A DNA stretch of 64,000 nucleotides from Clostridia bacterium (lineage in GTDB: Bacteria; Bacillota; Clostridia; Christensenellales; Borkfalkiaceae). This document shows, in pieces, positions 7,966-17,200 of this stretch; position 1 is the stretch's first letter, and every line of letters begins with the position of its first letter. The notes under the pieces are model-generated. The model saw only the letters and a list, made by a program, of their open reading frames with translations, did no database searches and was not told where the DNA came from. Both the position numbers and the translations under genes were made by a program. The DNA lies in NCBI GenBank assembly GCA_017886545.1, contig JAGHJS010000088.1, positions 31,404 through 95,403 of the forward strand, read 5' to 3'.

Positions 7966-8496
7966 ATGAGCGAACTGCGCACCATCCCGAACGTAGGAAA
8001 GGCGACCGAACGGGACCTCATCGCCATGGGCTATACGACGGTCGCCTCGCTGAAGGGCAAAACGGCGGACGAACTGTACGCCGAGGAGTGCGCCCTGCGC
8101 GGCTTTACGCTCGACCGCTGCCAGCTGTACCTGTACCGCGCCGTCGAATACTATGTGAACAGCGAAGCGCCCGACCCCGCGCGCTGCAAGTGGTGGCTGT
8201 GGAAAGACGAAGTGCTGCGCCCCTCGCCCTGCGGGGCGGTATGCGCGGACTGCGCGCGCTTCCCCGCCGCCTGCAAGGGCTGCCGTGCGATATGCGGAAA
8301 GGTGTACTGGCTGCAATACACGGGCGCCGCGCGATGCGCCGTGTACGATTGCTGCGTGAACGGCAAAAAACAGACGGACTGCGGCGGCTGCCCCGCCCTG
8401 CCCTGCGAGCGGTTCACCAAGGATCCGACCGTCTCCGACGAGCAGAACGCCGCGAACCTCGCCCGAATGCTTGAAAATCTGAAAAAGGCGCCCTGA
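7966..8496 (+). CDS. Helix-hairpin-helix (Cdd1-like) protein with C-terminal Cys-rich DUF3795-like domain
   Basis: 176 aa. Residues ~1-65 carry an HhH-type segment (TIPNVGKATERDLIAMGY) as in the 'pathogenicity locus' Cdd1 family. Residues ~85-150 are cysteine-rich (CGAVCADC, CKGC, CRAIC, CAVYDCC, CGGCPALPC), matching DUF3795, a probable metal-binding domain found in anaerobes. Start ATG 7966 has AAAGGAGG. It is followed 6 bp later by the acetyltransferase gene, probably in one transcript. Function unknown. Confidence 0.75.
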   Translation: MSELRTIPNVGKATERDLIAMGYTTVASLKGKTADELYAEECALRGFTLDRCQLYLYRAVEYYVNSEAPDPARCKWWLWKDEVLRPSPCGAVCADCARFPAACKGCRAICGKVYWLQYTGAARCAVYDCCVNGKKQTDCGGCPALPCERFTKDPTVSDEQNAANLARMLENLKKAP

Positions 8497-8502
8497 TGAC
8501 CC

Positions 8503-9129
8503 ATGAACCGCTATACGATCATAGATGAAACGACCTGGAAACGCGCGCAGCACTGCGCCGTCTTCCGCAACTGTATCGAACCATCGTTCTGTGTGACGTT
8601 TGACCTTGACGTCACAAATTTCCGTCGCGCAATCGGGCGGCGGGGGCTCTCATTCACCCTTGCGCTCGTCTACGCCGTCACGGAATGCGCCAACTCGATC
8701 GAAGAATTCCGCTACCGCTTTCTGAACGGAAACGTCGTACTTTTTGACAAAATCGATACCGCCTTCACCTGGTTGGATGCGGATACGGAACTGTTCAAAG
8801 TGGTGAACGTACCTTTCGAAGGCAGCATGGACGAATATGTTGCCGCCGCAAAAAGAGCGGCGGAGCAGCAGAAAGTTTACTTTACGGGGCCGCTCGGTAT
8901 AGACGTGTTTCAGTTTTCGCCCCTGCCGTGGGTGACGTATCGCCATATTTCGCATACGAATGCGGGGAACAGGGAAAATTCTACGCCCCTCTTCGACTGG
9001 GGCAAGTTTTACGAACGGGAAGGCAGGTATCTGCTCCCCTTCTCCGTTCAGGTGCACCATTCTTTTGCGGACGGACTGCACGTAGGCAGGCTTGCGGAAA
9101 AAGTGCAGGATCTTCTCAACAGGCTATGA
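8503..9129 (+). CDS. Chloramphenicol acetyltransferase-family O-acetyltransferase
   Basis: 208 aa, the usual CAT length. It has the catalytic signature VQVHHSFADGLHVG (HHxxxDG, His as general base), the conserved LSFTLALVYAV helix and the substrate-site region LPWVTYRHISHT. CAT-family enzymes transfer acetyl from acetyl-CoA to chloramphenicol or to other hydroxyl acceptors. Many gut Clostridia carry chromosomal CAT homologues without proven resistance, so the substrate is open. It starts 6 bp after the previous stop. Confidence 0.88.
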   Translation: MNRYTIIDETTWKRAQHCAVFRNCIEPSFCVTFDLDVTNFRRAIGRRGLSFTLALVYAVTECANSIEEFRYRFLNGNVVLFDKIDTAFTWLDADTELFKVVNVPFEGSMDEYVAAAKRAAEQQKVYFTGPLGIDVFQFSPLPWVTYRHISHTNAGNRENSTPLFDWGKFYEREGRYLLPFSVQVHHSFADGLHVGRLAEKVQDLLNRL

Positions 9130-9135
9130 CCCTTT

Positions 9136-9175
9136 GCGCAGCGGGCGCCCGCCGTACGGCGGGCGCCCGCTGCGC
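9136..9175 (+). terminator. Very strong hairpin after the CAT gene
   Basis: A perfect 19-bp inverted repeat around a TA centre (9155-9156), starting 6 bp after the CAT stop. It is followed by GAAAAAC rather than a T-run on the plus strand. Confidence 0.65.
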
Positions 9176-9181
9176 GAAAAA

Positions 9182-9207
9182 CAGGCGGGCGCGATCGCGC
9201 CCGCCTG
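9182..9207. terminator. Second palindrome between convergent genes
   Basis: A perfect 26-bp palindrome (CAGGCGGGCGCGA and its complement). On the minus strand it is followed by GTTTTTCGCGC, so it would terminate the convergent membrane-protein gene. Confidence 0.6.
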
Positions 9208-9243
9208 CCCCGTTTCAGCAGAACGTTTCCTGTTTTGCGGTAT

Positions 9244-9741
9244 TCAGCTCTCTGCGCCGAACGTTTTCAGCGTTTCGGAAAGGAGCAGGTAAAAGGTATC
9301 CGCCGCCTCGCCGACATACGCCGCAAGCCGCTCTTTTGCGCCCGCCTCGTCCGTTTCGATCGCCTCGGCAAGCGCCTCCGCCTCCTCGGCGGAGAGGGTG
9401 ATATACCCCGCCAGCACGCTCTGCACGCACGCCGCTTTCACGCTCACGCCCTTATCGGTACGGGCGAGCAGGACGTGCAGCGCCGTGGCGAACGCGCCGC
9501 AGGTCAGCCCCTCGGCAAGCGCGCTCTCCGCCGCCGCGTCGCAGACCCCGAACAGGATCAGGCGATAGGCGGCGTACAGCACCGTGCCCAGCGCAAAGGG
9601 CAGGAACGCCTGCACCTTCGCGCCCGCCTTTTTGAGGAGGGTCTTTTGCAGAAGCAGCGAAACGCCCCATGCCGCAAGCCCGAACAGCAGCACATCCGCC
9701 TTGAACTGCCGCAGATAGGAAACAAACCCGACAAGATCCAT
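9244..9741 (-). CDS. Small membrane protein of unknown function
   Basis: 165 aa, start ATG 9741 with a good GGAGG 10 bp upstream; the longer ORF is not needed. Two or three hydrophobic segments: DVLLFGLAAWGVSLLL, FLPFALGTVLYAAYRLILFGV and a weaker LTCGAFATALHVLLA. The C-terminal half is acidic and probably helical (EEAEALAEAIETDEAG). I do not recognise a family. Convergent with the CAT gene and divergent from gerAA. Confidence 0.65.
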   Translation of the reverse strand: MDLVGFVSYLRQFKADVLLFGLAAWGVSLLLQKTLLKKAGAKVQAFLPFALGTVLYAAYRLILFGVCDAAAESALAEGLTCGAFATALHVLLARTDKGVSVKAACVQSVLAGYITLSAEEAEALAEAIETDEAGAKERLAAYVGEAADTFYLLLSETLKTFGAES

Positions 9742-9904
9742 ACAGCTTTTTCCTCCGAGTTTTTCCCGCCGCAATTCCAGTATACCACGCGCCTGCCCGC
9801 AAAACCAAGGGTAGGCGCCATTTTTTTGCGTAGTAGAGCGCCCCGCCCGTTTTTCGTCTTGCGCCGCTCCCTCCGCACCCATCCCTCTTGCCCGCGCCGT
9901 GCCC

Positions 9905-10080
9905 TTCTATCGCCCGCCGCTCTCCTTTTGCCGCGCCGAACCTCTCTGCCGCCCTGCCTGCACCGCCCCGCGCCTTCCGCCATGCCGCCGCTCTCCTTTT
10001 GCCGCGCCGAGCCTCTCTTCTGCCGCCCTGCCCGCACCGCCCCCGCGCCTTCCGCCATGCCGCCGCCCTCCTGCGCGCGG
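9905..10080. repeat. GC-rich tandem repeat between the membrane protein and gerAA
   Basis: Two to three imperfect copies of a ~75-bp unit containing CTCTCCTTTTGCCGCGCCGA and GCGCCTTCCGCCATGCCGCC. The 379-bp stretch 9742-10120 holds this repeat and otherwise no gene I can support. The long ORFs on both strands here are repeat artefacts. Confidence 0.7.
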
Positions 10081-10120
10081 CGGCGCTTATAAAAACAGAA
10101 ATCCTGCGCATGCTTGTTGC

Positions 10121-11593
10121 GTGGATAAGTCGGCAAAAAAACTCGGGACGAAACTTCCGGACAACGTAAAACTGCTCAAAGACATCCTTCCCGCGGAGGA
10201 TGTGCTCGTGTATACCTTCCGCACCGCGGACGGGAAGAGCTGTGCGGCGGTGTATACGGACGGCATCACGGATAAGGAAAGCCTCGGCGAACTTGCGGCA
10301 AAGCCCCTAACGCTTGCCAAAGCGCCGAAGAGCCGCGAGGAGGCGAAAAAGCTCCTCTACTTCCCCGAAATGAAGGACGCGGACGACGCGGAGAGCGCAG
10401 CAAGCGAGATCTTAGCAGGCAACCCTGCCCTGCTCATCGACGGCATTGCGGGCGCGGTCGTGCTCGGCACAAAAAAGATCGCCGTGCGCGCCGTCACGGA
10501 ACCGCAGACGGCGATCACCGTCAAAGGTCCGCGCGAAGGGTTCATCGAGGACATAAAGACGAACATGGGGCTGGTGCGGCGGCGCATCAAGAGCCCCGCC
10601 CTGCGGCTGGACACGCAGAAGGTCGGCAAGTACAGCAAGACGGTGGTGAGCGTGGTCTACCTCGAGGGCATCACCGACGCGCGCATCGTGGAGGAGATCA
10701 AAGAGCGCATCGCCGCCGTGGAGATCGACGGCGTGCCCGACTCTTCGTACATCGCGCAGTTCCTCGCCAAAAAGCCGTACTCCCTTTTCAAACAGGTCGG
10801 CACGACGGAGAAGCCGGACGTGTTCTGCGCCAAACTTCTGGAAGGGCGCGCGGGCGTGCTGGTGGACGGTTCGCCCATCGCGCTGACCCTGCCGTATATG
10901 CTCAGCGAGGATTTTCAGAGCGCGCAGGACTACTTTGTTTCGCCATACCGTGCGACCATCACCCGCCTTCTGCGCCTTGCGGCGGTGTGCATCGCGCTGT
11001 TTCTGCCCGCCTTTTACGTGGCGGCGCAGCTGTTCAAATTACAGCTTCTGCCCTTTGCGCTGCTCATGACCATATCGGGCGGCATCCAGGGCATCCCCCT
11101 TTCGCCCAGCCTGGAATTGTTTTTCCTTCTGGTCGTTTTAGAGATCCTTATCGAGGCGAGCGTGCGCATGCCGAAATACGTAGCGCTCGCGCTCTCTGTC
11201 ATCGGCGCGCTCGTGCTGGGCGATACGGCGGTCAAAGCGGGGCTTGTTTCTTCGCCCGCGATCATCATCGTGGCGCTTTCGGGCATCGCGGCGTACACCG
11301 TTCCCGACCTGACGGGCACCCTGTCGGTCGTGCGCATCGCCTTCGTCATCGTGGCGGGGAGCATCGGCACCTACGGCATTTTGCTGCTGACGGCGCTCAT
11401 CCTCTATTACCTGCTCTCTTCGGACGGATACGGCACGCCGCTGCTCGCGCCCTTTTCGCCGCTCATCCGCCGCGATCTGAAAGACAGCCTGCTCAAAACG
11501 GACATCTATTCGCTGCGCAGCCGCCCCGCTGTGTTCCGCGGCAAAAACAAGACGCGGCTGAAAGTCAGAAACAGGAGAAAGGACAATGGATAA
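10121..11593 (+). CDS. gerAA: Spore germinant receptor A subunit
   Basis: About 490 aa from GTG 10121, the first in-frame start after the repeat tract. The usual family N-terminus (LPDNVKLLKDILPAEDVLVYTF) begins a few residues later. No clear ribosome binding site is visible, so the start is uncertain. Residues ~1-270 form the hydrophilic GerA domain (GPREGFIEDIKTNMGLVRRRI and SPYRATITRLLRLAAV are family blocks). About five membrane helices follow (residues ~285-440), then a basic cytoplasmic tail. With GerAB and GerAC it forms the germinant receptor in the spore inner membrane. The stop overlaps the gerAB start (ATGGATAA). Confidence 0.92.
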   Translation: MDKSAKKLGTKLPDNVKLLKDILPAEDVLVYTFRTADGKSCAAVYTDGITDKESLGELAAKPLTLAKAPKSREEAKKLLYFPEMKDADDAESAASEILAGNPALLIDGIAGAVVLGTKKIAVRAVTEPQTAITVKGPREGFIEDIKTNMGLVRRRIKSPALRLDTQKVGKYSKTVVSVVYLEGITDARIVEEIKERIAAVEIDGVPDSSYIAQFLAKKPYSLFKQVGTTEKPDVFCAKLLEGRAGVLVDGSPIALTLPYMLSEDFQSAQDYFVSPYRATITRLLRLAAVCIALFLPAFYVAAQLFKLQLLPFALLMTISGGIQGIPLSPSLELFFLLVVLEILIEASVRMPKYVALALSVIGALVLGDTAVKAGLVSSPAIIIVALSGIAAYTVPDLTGTLSVVRIAFVIVAGSIGTYGILLLTALILYYLLSSDGYGTPLLAPFSPLIRRDLKDSLLKTDIYSLRSRPAVFRGKNKTRLKVRNRRKDNG

Positions 11594-12764
11594 ACTCAAA
11601 CTGCGGCAGATCTGCTTTCTGTTTGCGGCGGTGCTGCCCGTCGCAAAGCTCATCATCTACCCATCCACGCTCTCGTATTACGCAAAAAACGACCTGCTCC
11701 TCTCTGCCGGGCTGAACTTTCTGGCTGAGGGGATCGTCATCGCGCTCGTGATGTGGCTCTCCTCGCGGACGGACCGCACGCTGTTCGACCTGCTGCGGTA
11801 CACCTTCGGCGAAGTGGCGGCGAAAACGCTGTACGTGCTTTTGGCGCTCTTCCTGCTTTTTTCCGCCGCACTGCCCGTGCTTGAACAGAAAATCTTCGTC
11901 ATGCAGGTACTGTACGAGAACGTGCCGTCCCTCCTTTCCTTCACCCCGTTTTTCGCGGTATGCTGTTTCGCATGCGTCAAAGGGCTGAAAACGATCGGCA
12001 GGATCGCCGACATCTCTCTCCCCGTTTTCGCGCTCGCGTTTACGGCGCTCATCCTGCTCGCCCTTCCGCACGCCGATTTCGGCGCATTGCAGCCGGCGGG
12101 CGCGGCAGGCGTGCGCGGCATTTTTACGGGAAGCCTGTTCGGGCTGCCCTGGTTCACCGAATGCCTGTTCCCGCTGCTCTTCCTCGGGCATTTCAGGTAC
12201 GAAAAAGGAGGGATGTGGAAAGTGCTTGCCGCGTTCGCCGCTGGGGCGGGAGCGGTCCTGCTGTATCTCGCCGTATTTTACGGGATCTTTGAAGAACTGT
12301 CCATCCTGTCGCAGTACCCGCTGGCTCATATCGCAAAATATTCGACGATCTATACCACGCTCGGGCGCGCGGACTTCCTCTTTATCTTTTCGATCGCGCT
12401 CGTCTGTATCTTTTACCTGTGCATCCCCGTACAGCTGAGCGTGCACTGCTTCCGCAAAGCGTTCCCGCACCTTGCGCCCGTTTTCCCCGCGGCCGGAGCA
12501 AATCTTCTGCTCCTCGTGCTGGCGATCGTATTCAACTACTCTTTCAATGCCGTGCAGACGTTCATGATGCGGTACGCCTTCCCCGTCTTTTTGCTGTTCT
12601 GCTATGTGCTGCCGCTTTTGAGCCTGCTTCTGCGGAAAAAACCGAAAGCGGGGCGCGGCACGCCGGAACAGAACGCAAAGGCGGCGCGTAAAAAAACGGC
12701 GCGCCGAAGGGCTGCGCGCATTGCCCGCCTCCTGCGGCGGCAGGAAAGGAGGGAGCATGAATAA
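11586..12764 (+). CDS. gerAB: Spore germinant receptor B subunit (APC-superfamily permease)
   Basis: 392 aa, about ten hydrophobic helices, GerAB/spore germination permease family of the APC superfamily. In the known system this subunit binds the amino-acid germinant. Conserved-type segments include FVMQVLYENVP, KGLKTIGRIADISLPVF and the region SILSQYPLAHIAKYSTI. The final ~45 residues are strongly basic (Lys/Arg-rich). The gene starts inside the gerAA stop region and ends overlapping gerAC by 8 bp, a coupled operon. Confidence 0.9.
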   Translation: MDKLKLRQICFLFAAVLPVAKLIIYPSTLSYYAKNDLLLSAGLNFLAEGIVIALVMWLSSRTDRTLFDLLRYTFGEVAAKTLYVLLALFLLFSAALPVLEQKIFVMQVLYENVPSLLSFTPFFAVCCFACVKGLKTIGRIADISLPVFALAFTALILLALPHADFGALQPAGAAGVRGIFTGSLFGLPWFTECLFPLLFLGHFRYEKGGMWKVLAAFAAGAGAVLLYLAVFYGIFEELSILSQYPLAHIAKYSTIYTTLGRADFLFIFSIALVCIFYLCIPVQLSVHCFRKAFPHLAPVFPAAGANLLLLVLAIVFNYSFNAVQTFMMRYAFPVFLLFCYVLPLLSLLLRKKPKAGRGTPEQNAKAARKKTARRRAARIARLLRRQERREHE

Positions 12765-13977
12765 ATTCTGGTCATGGGTCTTCCTTATCGCCGCGGGCGC
12801 GCTCGTCCTGCTGTTCTTTTCCAACGATTTCGGGCTGATCGACATCCAGAAAACGGCGATCGTCGCCGCGATCGGCATCGACCGCTCGGAAGAAGCAGAG
12901 GGGCGCTGGAGCGTCACCGCGCAGATCGCCGTGCCCGACGCAAACGCGAACAAGGCGAGCAACGTGAGCATCCCCTCCGCCGAAACGGTGGGTGCAGGCA
13001 TCGCCGAAGTCAACCGCAAAACGGGCTGGTACCCCACCCTCGTGCACTGCCGCCTGATCCTGCTCGGCGAAGACGTTGCCGAAGGCGACGTCTTCCGCGT
13101 GCTCGGGTATTTCCTGCGCAGCGAGTTCGTGGAAGATTCCTGCCTGGTCGCCGTCTGCGAAGGGCGCGCGCAGGAGATGCTCGGGGCGAGTTCGCCCGTC
13201 GGCGAATTGACGACGATGGCGATCGCGAAAGTGCTTTCGTCCGAAGCGCAGAAGACGGGGCTCGTATGCGTGACCAACCTGCGCGACTTCGCCAAAGGCT
13301 ATTATTCTGCGGCAAAAAGCGGCTATCTCCCCTTTCTCGCCCGCCTGCCCGAAGCGGAAAGCGGCGGACCTTCGGAGGGCGGAGGCGGTTCCGCGGACGG
13401 CGGGCAGACAGGCGGAAGTGCTTCGGGCGGCAGCGGGCAAAGCGGGTCGGGCGGGAACGCGGACGTGTTCGACGCCTCTAAGACGATGCTTTTTTACGAA
13501 GGAAAACGCGCCGCCGTGCTCGAAGCCGCAGAAACGCTCGCGTTCAACCTTGCGGAAACCTCGACGGATTTCGCGTTCGGCGAAGTCGTTGCCGAAGAGA
13601 ACGGCGAACCCGTCACGTTCAGCCTGAAAATGAAGATCTCGCAGAAGTCCCGCGCACTCGCGCTGGAAGGCGGCGTACCGATATGTTCGTTCCGTATCCG
13701 CGCAAACGCGCAGATCGCCGATGCGGACACGGCGGCGGGCTTGGATGAGGCGGCAAAAAAGACGATCGTGCCGGGCAGCGTACTGCGCGCAGCCGAACGG
13801 GAATTTGAAGAACAGCTGACGGCGATCCTGAAAAAATGCGCGGACAGCGGCTGCGATCTGTTCGGGCTGAAACAGGCGCTGTACCGCAATTTCCCGCGCG
13901 AATACGACGCGTATGAAAAAACGCTCCTTTCCTCCGCCCGTGCGGCGTACGACATACGGTTCAGCACACTGCACTGA
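12757..13977 (+). CDS. gerAC: Spore germinant receptor C subunit without a lipobox cysteine
   Basis: 406 aa; start ATG 12757 with AAAGGAGG. An N-terminal hydrophobic anchor (VFLIAAGALVLLFF) is followed by the family block DIQKTAIVAAIGIDRSEEAEG and the C-terminal Ger(x)C domain (residues ~245-400, ending with KQALYRNFPREYDAYEK). GerAC proteins are normally lipoproteins. Here the signal segment has no cysteine, so it would be an uncleaved membrane anchor. Residues ~205-240 are an unusual Gly/Ser-rich linker (GGGGSADGGQTGGSASGGSG) separating the two domains. Confidence 0.9.
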   Translation: MNKFWSWVFLIAAGALVLLFFSNDFGLIDIQKTAIVAAIGIDRSEEAEGRWSVTAQIAVPDANANKASNVSIPSAETVGAGIAEVNRKTGWYPTLVHCRLILLGEDVAEGDVFRVLGYFLRSEFVEDSCLVAVCEGRAQEMLGASSPVGELTTMAIAKVLSSEAQKTGLVCVTNLRDFAKGYYSAAKSGYLPFLARLPEAESGGPSEGGGGSADGGQTGGSASGGSGQSGSGGNADVFDASKTMLFYEGKRAAVLEAAETLAFNLAETSTDFAFGEVVAEENGEPVTFSLKMKISQKSRALALEGGVPICSFRIRANAQIADADTAAGLDEAAKKTIVPGSVLRAAEREFEEQLTAILKKCADSGCDLFGLKQALYRNFPREYDAYEKTLLSSARAAYDIRFSTLH

Positions 13978-14034
13978 CGCCGCCCTCCGCCCTCCTCGGC
14001 GTGTCGAAGGGGTCGCGCGCCGTGTTCGTCCGTT

Positions 14035-14145
14035 CCGGAGCATTTAAAGATCCTCTCTGCAAATTCGGAGTATTCAAAGCCATCCGCAACTGATCCGGAA
14101 CGTTCGGAGACCTTTATTGCAACTTCGGAGTATTCAAAATCATGC
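14035..14145. repeat. Short degenerate tandem repeat after gerAC
   Basis: About four ~29-bp degenerate units; the best two contain TTCGGAGTATTCAAA (near 14063 and 14122). Lies between gerAC and its terminator. Confidence 0.55.
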
Positions 14146-14160
14146 ACAACAAAATTGCGT

Positions 14161-14261
14161 CCTGCGGCAAAGCCGCAGGACGCGCTCTTTTTCTTTTTTC
14201 CGATACCCTCTTCCGCTATCCTTATAAGAGCGGACAACGGACCTCTTTACGCTTCCGTGCC
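14161..14261. repeat. 101-bp direct repeat, copy 1 (terminator plus 3' end of a surface gene)
   Basis: Same length as copy 2 at 25046-25146 with about seven mismatches. It contains the hairpin CCTGCGGC-AA-AGCCGCAGG followed on the plus strand by GCGCTCTTTTTCTTTTTT (terminator of the gerA operon). It then runs into the last codons (GTEA-stop) of the minus-strand surface-protein gene. Confidence 0.85.
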
Positions 14262-17200
14262 TTCTCCCGCGTTCGCTGTCAGCGTCGTAAGGCAGCCCTT
14301 GTTCAGGGCGAACCCGCTGTCCAGCGTCCACACGTGCGTATCGAAGGTTGCAAGCATCGCCGCATTCGCCTCGGAGAACGCCGCAAAGTCGGTCGCAAGG
14401 GCGTTGGTGGTGGTGTAGCTTTCCGTTTCATCTTTACCGACGAGCCCATGTGTAGCAGCGTCTGCCGCCATATACACATTATTCTGCCCTGCGCTGCTCG
14501 CACGAACAACGCCGGCAATACCGCCTTCGCGGGTACCGTTCGATTGGGAGAGCGTACCGACAAATACGTTGTTGCACAGCGTACCGTAATTTTCATAGAC
14601 GATACCGCCAATATGAGTAACACCGCTGACCGCAACATTCACATAGCAGTTTTCAATCAAGCCGTCGTTGCCCTTGGCAATACCGCCAATATACTGACCA
14701 CCATCCGCCGTAGACGTAACAACACCTTGCAAGCCGAGGTTACGGACGATCGCATCTTCTTCTACATTGACGATAAAACCACCGTTGTTTCCGGGAACCC
14801 TTATATCAAAGTTGGAAACGGTGTAGCCGTTGCCGTCCAGAACGCCCGTAAATTCGCCGAAATACGCCGATTCACGCACTTCGTTTTCGCAGTCGATATC
14901 GGCGGTCAGGGCGTACCACCCCGCGTTATCCGCGCCTGCCGCTTTGAGCTGGGCATGGTCGGCAATGCCGTAGTACACGCCGATGGTCACTTTCTGTTCA
15001 AAGCGCGCCGTGCTGTAACTATACACAAAGGTGAAGGTAATGTTGCCATAGGTATTGGCGCTCGCCGTAAAGGTCACGCGCCCGTTCCATGCATCGAGGT
15101 TGACTTCCCCTTCCTCGGTCGAGGTCGTGGTAAAGGTGAACGCGTCCAAAAGCAGCGCTTCGTTAAAGTTCACCGTCCAGCCGCCGTCCGCATACGGAAT
15201 GACGATCGCGCCGACCTTCGGCGTTACGGCAAAGGCCGTGGGAACGGGGTCGTCGGAAGGATCTTCCACGACGGAGATCGTCGTCTGCGCCTGCACCGTC
15301 ACGTCCCCTTCCGTGTAGAAGAAAGTCGCGGCGACCGCATCCCCGACGGTGCTCGTATCAACGGTAACGGAGGTCGGGTTGACCGTATCCTGCGAGCCGT
15401 CCGAATAGATGACGGTCAGCTCCACGGTGTTGAGCGCAAGCTGCCCGCCCTGGTATACTTCAATGTTCTGCGTCGCCACGGTTGCGGAAACGGGAACGGG
15501 ATCCGCAAGGGTAATGACAAGGCTCTGCGAATACCCCCAATTTCCGTTGTGAATAGCAAGCGTAAACGTACCCGTAGTAAGCCCTGTTGCAGCTCCCTCT
15601 GCAAACCCGATCGTGAGCACCCCATCGGAAACGGAAATGGCAAACGTCTCAAGGCTGACGCCGAGCGCTTCGCCCCCGTACACCGCATAGGTCAGCTCGG
15701 GCTCTGCCGCGATGGCAAGTTCGAGCGTGCCGCCGATGGGAAGGGTGAAGTCGTCCGCAGGGATATAAATATAATTGTTGTTCGTGTAGACGGTGCCGAC
15801 GCCCTCGTAGTACTTCCAGCCGTCGATCGCAGTGAGTTCGGCGATCTCTTCCCTTTCGGTAGAGATATGCGCATTGACCGCGTCGATCTGCACGATATCG
15901 CTGTAATTGCTGTTCGTACCATGCCAGCCAAATACCTGCGCATCCGTTCCGGCGGACGAATCATATGTGCTCAAAAAGCTGACGGCATTGCTGATCGTGC
16001 CCAGATTGACGGCCGTCAGCCCGCCGTGCCTGTGCTGCACATAAAGGTTGTTGTTCTCTTCGACCACAACATTTTCGATCGTGCCCTGGTTGAACGCCGC
16101 AAGCAGCGCGCAGTCCTGCCAGCCATGGATGCTGATGTTGCGCAGCGTAAGGTTTTTGACCACACCGTCTGTGCCGACCCAGCCGAACAAGGCAAATGCA
16201 TATGCCGACGAAAGCTCACTCTCGATCGCAACATTCATAAGGGCATAGCCGTTGCCGTCAAACACGCCCGTGAAGGCGGTGCCTGCAACAGACGTACCGG
16301 CTCCTGCGGTTTCGATTTTGCTTCCGGCGTCGGAAGAGATCTGCGTGAGCGGAGCTTCGCCGATCAATGCGCCCTCTGTACGGCCGGCGAGCAGCCCGCC
16401 TTCGCCGTCAAAATCATATCCCGAAAAATCAATGCTCTGCCGCAGGATATAGTACCCGTTCAGGCGGTCGTTGATCGCCATAAAGCCTGCCGCGTCCGAA
16501 ACATACGTCGCGCGGATGACGCGCACAAAGTTCGTCGTGCCGCCCTCCAGATCGACGCGGAACACCTTGACGTACTCGTCCGTGCCGAACGCGTCGTTGC
16601 CGATCGCGTTTCCGCTGAACGCAGCGGCGTTGCCGTCGAGGTCGGTCACCGCCGTAACGGTGCCGCTCGCCGCGACCGCATAGCTGCCGTCTGCCGCATC
16701 GTACTCGCCGATCATCTCGGTGATCGCCTCGATATCCGCTTCGGCACGGCGCTCGACGGTGTAGGTCAGCTCGTCGTAGAGGGTGACGCCCTCCTCGGTG
16801 TAACTGATGCGGATGGTGTGGCTGCCCGCGGTCATGTCCGCCGTCTCTTCGCCGTCATAGGTGACGGTGCAGTCGGTAAGATCAACCGCGGCGCTCTCCT
16901 TGCCCGCCGTGTACGAGGCGGTAACGGTCACGCCCGAAAGGTCGGGCGCCTGTGCGCGCTCGTCCAGATAGTACAGCGTTTTCGTGAACCCCGTAACTTC
17001 CAGCGCGGAGAGCACGGGGGTATCGGGTACCGTATAGGTGACAGAATTGCTCGCGGGGCTGTTTACATAATTTGTGCCCGCTTCTGCATTCGCCACGACG
17101 GTCACCGTATAGTCGCCGGGCGTCGTTTCGGTTATAGTGTAACTCGTTCCCGTAACGGGCGCCTGCGCCGTGCCGTTGACCGTAACGGTATAGCTGACGG

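Noticed and set aside
9452-10136. Arg/Gly-rich minus-strand ORFs over the GC-rich repeat
   Set aside because: They are translations of the tandem repeat and overlap the membrane-protein gene in other frames; no ribosome binding site.
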